Assembly: GCF_000373765.1 (NCBI RefSeq)
Contig: NZ_KB892385.1
Coordinates: 46,826 to 91,547, forward strand
Source of the DNA: Legionella shakespearei DSM 23087
Lineage (GTDB): Bacteria; Pseudomonadota; Gammaproteobacteria; Legionellales; Legionellaceae
Length of the DNA stretch: 44,722 nucleotides
Reading direction: 5' to 3'
Shown: in pieces, positions 40,169 to 44,722 of the stretch
How positions within the stretch are numbered: position 1 is the stretch's first letter
Layout: each line of letters begins with the position of its first letter
The notes under the pieces: model-generated
The model's database searches: none
What the model was told of the DNA's origin: nothing
The model's input: only the letters and a program-made list of their open reading frames with translations
Translations under genes and position numbers: made by a program

Positions 40169-40408
40169 CTATCTGTAACAGCGTAATTGACCCCAGGCAT
40201 TGCGCCAGCAACCTGGATGATAAGGTGCGGGTCTGGCACCAGGACCGGGATGGTTCAAAATACATCCACCATAAATACTTTGATGATAACCAAATCCACA
40301 TCCCTGAGCGGCATTAGAAACCGATGTGAAACTTGTTGCGACAAATAACAGACCTACCATAGCTATAAGACGAAAAACCCCCGCAAAACACAGTGCGCGT
40401 GTGTTCAT
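40169..40408 (-). CDS. Small secreted protein with GCG_CRPN-type region
   Basis: The 79 residues start with a signal peptide (about 1-34, ending SNA-AQ). The mature peptide has GCGFGYHQSIYGGC and then PGPGARPAPYHPGCWRNAW. This matches the GCG_CRPN family of small Gly/Pro/Cys proteins, although the usual CRPN box is altered to CILN. Four cysteines probably pair. AAGGAGATTTGTT precedes the ATG. It should be periplasmic; the function is unknown. Confidence 0.85.
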   Translation of the reverse strand: MNTRALCFAGVFRLIAMVGLLFVATSFTSVSNAAQGCGFGYHQSIYGGCILNHPGPGARPAPYHPGCWRNAWGQLRCYR

Positions 40409-40530
40409 AACAAATCTCCTTTGGTGTGTGCTTATTTTGTCCTACATGGATAAGTATAGGTTCAATTTATTTTTTGATGTGTAAATTATGTGCAAATATT
40501 GTAACTGTTCATTGCGGATTGCGGTGATTT

Positions 40531-40596
40531 GTAGCCCGGTCTGCTTGCAGCCGGGATGGTGCCACGTCGATCCCGGCTGCAAGCAGACCGGGCTAC
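40531..40596. repeat. Palindromic repeat family E, copy 4
   Basis: GTAGCCCGGTCTGCTTGCAG and CTGCAAGCAGACCGGGCTAC are perfect 20-bp inverted arms with GGTGCCACGTCG between. Confidence 0.92.
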
Positions 40597-40662
40597 GGCA
40601 TTGTGCTACATCTTGTGGAAAGCAGCCTATACTTAATGGAACTTATCTCATATTGTGTTGCG

Positions 40663-42309
40663 ATGAACACTGATTTGCTAACGGTACTAGCGGGCTTTCT
40701 GGAAGGTTTTGTCCTGATCCTTTCTCCTTGTATCTTATCCATTTTACCTATTATTCTTGCCGGTTCTTTATCTGGTTCAAGGCGTCGCTCTTTTGGGATT
40801 ATTATTGGCTTTATCTTCGTTTTTGCTTTGTTTGCATTATTCGCACGACAATTAATCTCTTATTGGGGAATTGATTCAAGCAGCGTCCGTTATACAGCTT
40901 ATGGCCTGTTATTTTTATTTGCGCTTATCCTGTTTTCCAATTATCTGACGGAACAGTTTAATCGTTTAACCCAACGCTTTGGTTCAATTGGTTCTGCTAT
41001 CGCGCCTCATCAAGAGGAACGTGGCTTTTGGGGTGGGGTTTTATTAGGTGGCCTGGTTGCAATCATCTGGACTCCCTGCGCAGGTCCTATACTGGCCACC
41101 ATTATTGTTCAAATCGTAATCCAGCAAACAAACCTTATGAGCTTTTTTACACTATTAGCCTTTGCCGCAGGTGCGGCTATTCCCATGCTGATTATTGCCC
41201 TTTATGGTTTCAAAATCCGAGAGTTGTTCCCTGTCTTTAAACGACATGCCGGACTCACCCGAAAAATCCTGGCTGTGATTCTTTTCCTCAATCTTGGGTT
41301 TATGATTGCTCAGGAAAAAGGCCTGATTTCATCGTCAATAATAGAGCAGACCCCAATAAGAACAGCGAATTTTCTCGAACAAGGGGTATGGCGTCCTTAT
41401 GAGGCTCCTGAAATAGGGGGTATAGAATCCTGGATTAATTCCTCTCCTTTAAACTTGACTGATTTGCAAGGCAAGGTTGTATTGGTGGATTTCTGGACTT
41501 ACTCCTGTATCAATTGCGTGCGTACTTTACCTTATTTAAAGGATTGGTATAACAAGTATCATGACCAAGGATTGGTGATTATCGGTATCCACACTCCTGA
41601 GTTTGATTTTGAAAAAGAGGCGGATAATGTTCGGGCTGCAGTTAAACATTACGGCATCCACTATCCTGTTGCCCTGGATAATTCTTTTACCACCTGGCAA
41701 AATTTTTCCAATCATTTTTGGCCAGCGCATTACCTCATCAATAAAGACGGGAAGGTGGTGTACGAGCATTTTGGTGAGGGTAATTATGATGTAACGGAAA
41801 ATAATATTCGCTTTTTGCTTGGTTTAAATAAAACGAATACGCCTATGCCCATTGACAGCCTGGCGTCTTATTTTATCACTCCTGAAACCTATCTTGGTTA
41901 CAAACGAGCTGATGTTGCGCTGAGCCCGGAAATCATTACCGATCAAACAAAAACGTATCAGTTTCCAGCTTCGCTGACTGAAAATGCCTGGGCTCTGGCC
42001 GGAGAATGGTTGGTTCAGTCTGATAAAATTACCAGCCAGGGAAATGCCGCCCTGAAATTTCATTTCAAAGCGGGTAAAGTGTTCATCGTTATGGGGAAAA
42101 GTGGCAACAAGCCTATTCCGGTCAAACTCTTTCTAAACGGTAAACCTCTTATAGAAAATAAAGGTAAAGATGTGGTGGATGGCACAGTTGTAGTTGATAA
42201 ATATGGCTTATATGAAGTGGTTGATTTAAAGCAATCTGAAAGTGGCGTATTGGAGTTACGCACAGAAGCTCCAGGGCTTGAACTATACACTTTTACTTTT
42301 GGGGGATAG
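40663..42309 (+). CDS. DipZ-like CcdA-thioredoxin fusion
   Basis: The 548-residue inner-membrane redox protein is DipZ/DsbD-like. The N-terminal CcdA-type domain (about 1-225) has six helices and conserved cysteines in SPCILSILP and WTPCAGP. The thioredoxin-like domain (about 265-405) has the CxxC site SCINCVRTLP. A C-terminal beta-rich domain (about 425-548, LAGEWLVQSDKIT, ALKFHFKAGKVFIVM) is typical of DipZ. It should pass electrons from cytoplasmic thioredoxin to periplasmic partners. ATG 40663 is chosen because a TATACT lies about 30 bases upstream; ATG 40636 is an alternative. No partner gene adjoins. Confidence 0.88.
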   Translation: MNTDLLTVLAGFLEGFVLILSPCILSILPIILAGSLSGSRRRSFGIIIGFIFVFALFALFARQLISYWGIDSSSVRYTAYGLLFLFALILFSNYLTEQFNRLTQRFGSIGSAIAPHQEERGFWGGVLLGGLVAIIWTPCAGPILATIIVQIVIQQTNLMSFFTLLAFAAGAAIPMLIIALYGFKIRELFPVFKRHAGLTRKILAVILFLNLGFMIAQEKGLISSSIIEQTPIRTANFLEQGVWRPYEAPEIGGIESWINSSPLNLTDLQGKVVLVDFWTYSCINCVRTLPYLKDWYNKYHDQGLVIIGIHTPEFDFEKEADNVRAAVKHYGIHYPVALDNSFTTWQNFSNHFWPAHYLINKDGKVVYEHFGEGNYDVTENNIRFLLGLNKTNTPMPIDSLASYFITPETYLGYKRADVALSPEIITDQTKTYQFPASLTENAWALAGEWLVQSDKITSQGNAALKFHFKAGKVFIVMGKSGNKPIPVKLFLNGKPLIENKGKDVVDGTVVVDKYGLYEVVDLKQSESGVLELRTEAPGLELYTFTFGG

Positions 42310-42313
42310 ACGT

Positions 42314-42403
42314 TCCGCCGTCCCGCGGCTTGTCCGCGGGATCCAGAAATGTCACTCCGAGCTTAGATCTCTGGATCCCGCGGACAAGCCGCGGGACGGC
42401 GGA
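42314..42403. repeat. Palindromic repeat family C, copy 4
   Basis: CCGCCGTCCCGCGGCTTGTC and GACAAGCCGCGGGACGGCGG are perfect arms. The core is inverted relative to the copies at 8.6 and 15.1 kb (GAGCTTAGATCTCTGGA). It begins immediately after the DipZ stop codon. Confidence 0.92.
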
Positions 42404-42436
42404 GTAGGTTTTCCTTAACTTTCATAACATTAGGAA

Positions 42437-42481
42437 TATGAAAACCTTGATTTCGCTATCGCTGCATCAAGGCTACAGTTT
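42437..42481. repeat. Short repeat family G, copy 2
   Basis: AAAACCTTGATTTCGCTATC and GCTGCATCAAGGCTAC match the unit at 31.16 kb. The T run after it (TTTTTTTT) could make this the terminator of the DipZ gene. Confidence 0.75.
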
Positions 42482-42535
42482 TTTTTAATATCTAATGCTA
42501 TGATTAATCATTAGCTTGATTATAAAGGATTATTC

Positions 42536-43813
42536 ATGAGTTTAAAAAAGAAAGTGGCTATATTGGCGGGGTCTAGAACTCCATTTGTTAAATCTCATAC
42601 TCACTATATAAGTAAAACAAACCAGGAGTTGCTTAGTGCTGCAGTCAATGATTTGGTGAGTAAAACACATCTGGAAGGTCAGTTGATAGGTGATTTTATT
42701 AGCGGTGCTGTAATTAATCATCCCCTGGATTGGAATTTAGCTCGCGAAGTGGTTCTTGGCAGCGCACTTTCTGCAGACACTCCAGGTATGAACATCCAGC
42801 GGGCCTGCGGTACCGGACTGGATGCTGCCAATTTGATTGCTTTAAAAATTGCAGGTGACCAAATTGAGGTAGGAATTGCTGGCGGTACTGATACCAATTC
42901 AGATGTACCTCTGATTGGCAACCGTAAATTAACCCAATTCTTGCTGAATTTTAAAAATGCTAAAAGTTTTAAAGAGAAAATGAGTGCCTTGGGGAAATTT
43001 CGCTTCGGTATGTTAAAACCGAAATTACCCGCAGTGCGTGAACCCAGGACAGGATTATCCATGGGAGAGCATTGTGAACGTATGGTTAAAGAGTGGAAGA
43101 TAAGCCGCGAGGCGCAGGATGAATTGGCTTTTCGTTCCCATCAAAATGCTGCCAAAGCCTATGATGAAGGCTTTTACGATGGTCTGATTACCAGCATTGA
43201 CGGCTTGAAAAGAGACACTATTACCCGTAAAGAAACCAGTATGGAAAAGCTTGCTCAATTAAAACCTGCTTTTGATCCATCAGAACAGGGTACTTTAACT
43301 GCAGGCAACTCGACTCCTCTGACCGATGGTGCTTCCGCCGTTTTATTAAGTACTCCAGAATGGGCTAAAGAGCACAACCTTGAAGTCTTGGCCTATTTTA
43401 GCGACTGTGAGGTAGCTGCTGTTGATTTCGTGCATGGTGCAGGTCTATTGATGGCTCCTACCATTGCCGTATCACGATTACTTGAGCGCAATAAGCTGAC
43501 CCTGCAGGATTTTGATTATTATGAAATCCATGAAGCATTTGCAGGACAGGTTCTTTGTACGCTTAAAGCCTGGGAATCTCCTGAATATTGCAAAGAGGTG
43601 TTGGGGCGGGACAAACCACTTGGATCCATCGATCAGGAAAAAATGAATATTAAAGGCGGCAGCCTGGCACTGGGTCATCCTTTTGCTGCAACGGGAGGGC
43701 GTCTTGTGGCCAGTGCTGCTGCTATCTTAAAAGAAAAGGGTAAGGGGCGTATTCTTTTGAGTGTTTGTACTGCCGGCGGGATGGGGGTTGCGGCGATTAT
43801 TGAGAGGTATTAA
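42536..43813 (+). CDS. fadI: Acetyl-CoA acyltransferase (thiolase), FadI-like
   Basis: This 425-residue type I thiolase carries the acylated cysteine C91 in RACGTGLDAANL, the HEAFAGQ His region (about 335), LALGHPFAATGGR (about 375), and the second catalytic cysteine C411 in CTAGGMGVAAI. Thiolases split beta-ketoacyl-CoA in beta-oxidation or condense acetyl-CoA. Length (about 425) and sequence style fit FadI rather than the shorter PhaA type. A FadJ-type partner is not in the window. ATG has AAAGGATTATTC upstream. A membrane-type protein gene follows after 31 bp. Confidence 0.9.
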   Translation: MSLKKKVAILAGSRTPFVKSHTHYISKTNQELLSAAVNDLVSKTHLEGQLIGDFISGAVINHPLDWNLAREVVLGSALSADTPGMNIQRACGTGLDAANLIALKIAGDQIEVGIAGGTDTNSDVPLIGNRKLTQFLLNFKNAKSFKEKMSALGKFRFGMLKPKLPAVREPRTGLSMGEHCERMVKEWKISREAQDELAFRSHQNAAKAYDEGFYDGLITSIDGLKRDTITRKETSMEKLAQLKPAFDPSEQGTLTAGNSTPLTDGASAVLLSTPEWAKEHNLEVLAYFSDCEVAAVDFVHGAGLLMAPTIAVSRLLERNKLTLQDFDYYEIHEAFAGQVLCTLKAWESPEYCKEVLGRDKPLGSIDQEKMNIKGGSLALGHPFAATGGRLVASAAAILKEKGKGRILLSVCTAGGMGVAAIIERY

Positions 43814-43844
43814 TCTGGACTACAGATATAAGGATATTCCAAAC

Positions 43845-44570
43845 ATGCGATACACGGCTTTTTTTCCAGCGCTTTTGTTAGTTTCTTCTGTTCATGCATC
43901 CACCTGGCATGCAGAAGTGGCTCCTTATCTTTGGGCTAGTGGTTTAAAAGGGACGGTACAAATAGCGGATAAGCAAGTTAACGTAGATGAACGCTTTGTG
44001 GATCTGATTAAAGAGCTGAAATTTGGCGCCATGCTCTGGGCTCAGGCCTATAATGATGAGGTGGGCGTGTTTTTTAATGGTTTATATACCAAAGTATCTG
44101 ACGCACAGACAAGAGACAAAATGAGTATTGATTCAACCAGCCAGATGACTATTGCGGCGGCTGGAATGTCTCGAAGAATTTACCTGCAACAGACTAAAAC
44201 GCATTATCTTGAGCCTTATATTGGGGTGCGATATACCAATAATACTACAGAATTATCTATAGGAAGGTTTCATGCAGGGCAAAGGGAAGCATGGACAGAT
44301 GGTATTATTGGTTCACGCTTTAACTACATAGTGACTCCTGCCTTTAATCTTGAGGCCATGCTTGATTTTGGTCGAGGGAATAATTCTTCCAGCTATAATT
44401 GGGGCGCTTTTGCCGGTTATCAATCTCCTAACCATTTCAAAAATACCCGCTTTTATTTGGGCTATCGCTTTTTACATCAAAACTACAGTCATGGACAGGG
44501 CATCCATTATTTCAAATGGAATATGAATATTGCAGGACCGGTTGCAGGTTTTGCATATCATTTTGGATGA
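43845..44570 (+). CDS. Predicted outer-membrane beta-barrel protein
   Basis: The 241 residues begin with a signal peptide (MRYTAFFPALLLVSSVHAST). The mature part alternates beta strands rich in aromatic residues (EVAPYLWASGLKG, LEPYIGVRYTNN, FYLGYRFLHQNY) and ends GPVAGFAYHFG with a terminal aromatic-Gly. This is typical of an eight-stranded barrel. AAGGA precedes the ATG; the longer frame from 43761 overlaps the thiolase and is rejected. It lies 31 bp after fadI and may be co-transcribed. A specific family is not assigned. Confidence 0.8.
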   Translation: MRYTAFFPALLLVSSVHASTWHAEVAPYLWASGLKGTVQIADKQVNVDERFVDLIKELKFGAMLWAQAYNDEVGVFFNGLYTKVSDAQTRDKMSIDSTSQMTIAAAGMSRRIYLQQTKTHYLEPYIGVRYTNNTTELSIGRFHAGQREAWTDGIIGSRFNYIVTPAFNLEAMLDFGRGNNSSSYNWGAFAGYQSPNHFKNTRFYLGYRFLHQNYSHGQGIHYFKWNMNIAGPVAGFAYHFG

Positions 44571-44589
44571 TTCGGGGCTTCTTGGATGC

Positions 44590-44678
44590 GTAGCCCGTAT
44601 TAGGCGTTAGCCGTAATACGGGAATGAACTTATTGCCACTTCGATCCCGTATTACGGCTGGCGCCTAATACGGGCTAC
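44590..44678. repeat. Palindromic repeat family F, last copy
   Basis: GTAGCCCGTATTAGGCGTTA and TGGCGCCTAATACGGGCTAC are inverted with one or two mismatches. The 44 bases after it hold no gene. Confidence 0.9.
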
Positions 44679-44722
44679 AAATCCTGCCTGGATTTAGGCA
44701 GCGTATTGACTGTGGTGCTCTG

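Overview
The window looks like chromosome from a Legionella-type gammaproteobacterium. The evidence is moderately AT-rich DNA, an IcmL/DotI-like periplasmic protein, a eukaryotic-type protein kinase, an ankyrin protein, and many orphan genes whose acidic C-termini resemble Dot/Icm secretion signals. This assignment is inference; no rRNA, tRNA or CRISPR array is present to confirm it.

Layout. Positions 1-7.1 kb hold an orphan coiled-coil gene, DNA polymerase IV, an orphan gene split by an in-frame TAA (2102-3391), and a two-gene bacterial end-joining module (LigD then Ku, minus strand). 7.3-9.2 kb holds an IcmL-like secreted protein and small orphans. 9.3-15.5 kb is a signalling and envelope-stress block: two paralogous FixJ-like response regulators, one cytoplasmic histidine kinase, an Lrp/AsnC regulator divergent from an MFS transporter, and small DUF3309, PRC-barrel and DUF1328 proteins. 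15.9-20.8 kb is effector-like: an orphan gene, two tandem paralogous small membrane proteins with matching promoters, another orphan, and a Ser/Thr kinase. 20.8-21.5 kb has a Cys-rich secreted peptide directly abutting a YdiI/MenI-like thioesterase.

21.6-25.5 kb is the most striking unit: a LuxR-type regulator 9 bp upstream of a 1042-residue SEFIR/TIR + NB-ARC + TPR protein, which is the architecture of an NLR/STAND immune sensor. 25.9-30.9 kb has a repeat-rich 890-residue orphan, a companion orphan and a possible DNA-binding protein. 31.2-33.6 kb is a secreted Cys-rich protein with an ABC exporter. 33.7-38.1 kb has an ankyrin protein with a possible transglutaminase-like N-terminal domain, a HAD-like protein, a cluster of three perfect DnaA boxes in AT-rich DNA, and an orphan. 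38.2-44.6 kb has a secreted trypsin-like protease, small membrane and secreted proteins, a DipZ-like CcdA-thioredoxin fusion, a FadI-like thiolase and an outer-membrane-type protein.

A second theme is intergenic: at least eight families of palindromic, non-coding repeats (about 30 to 210 bp) fill nearly every long gap. Several have near-perfect arms, and some are nested or adjacent. They explain most of the gene-free stretches and many spurious open frames.
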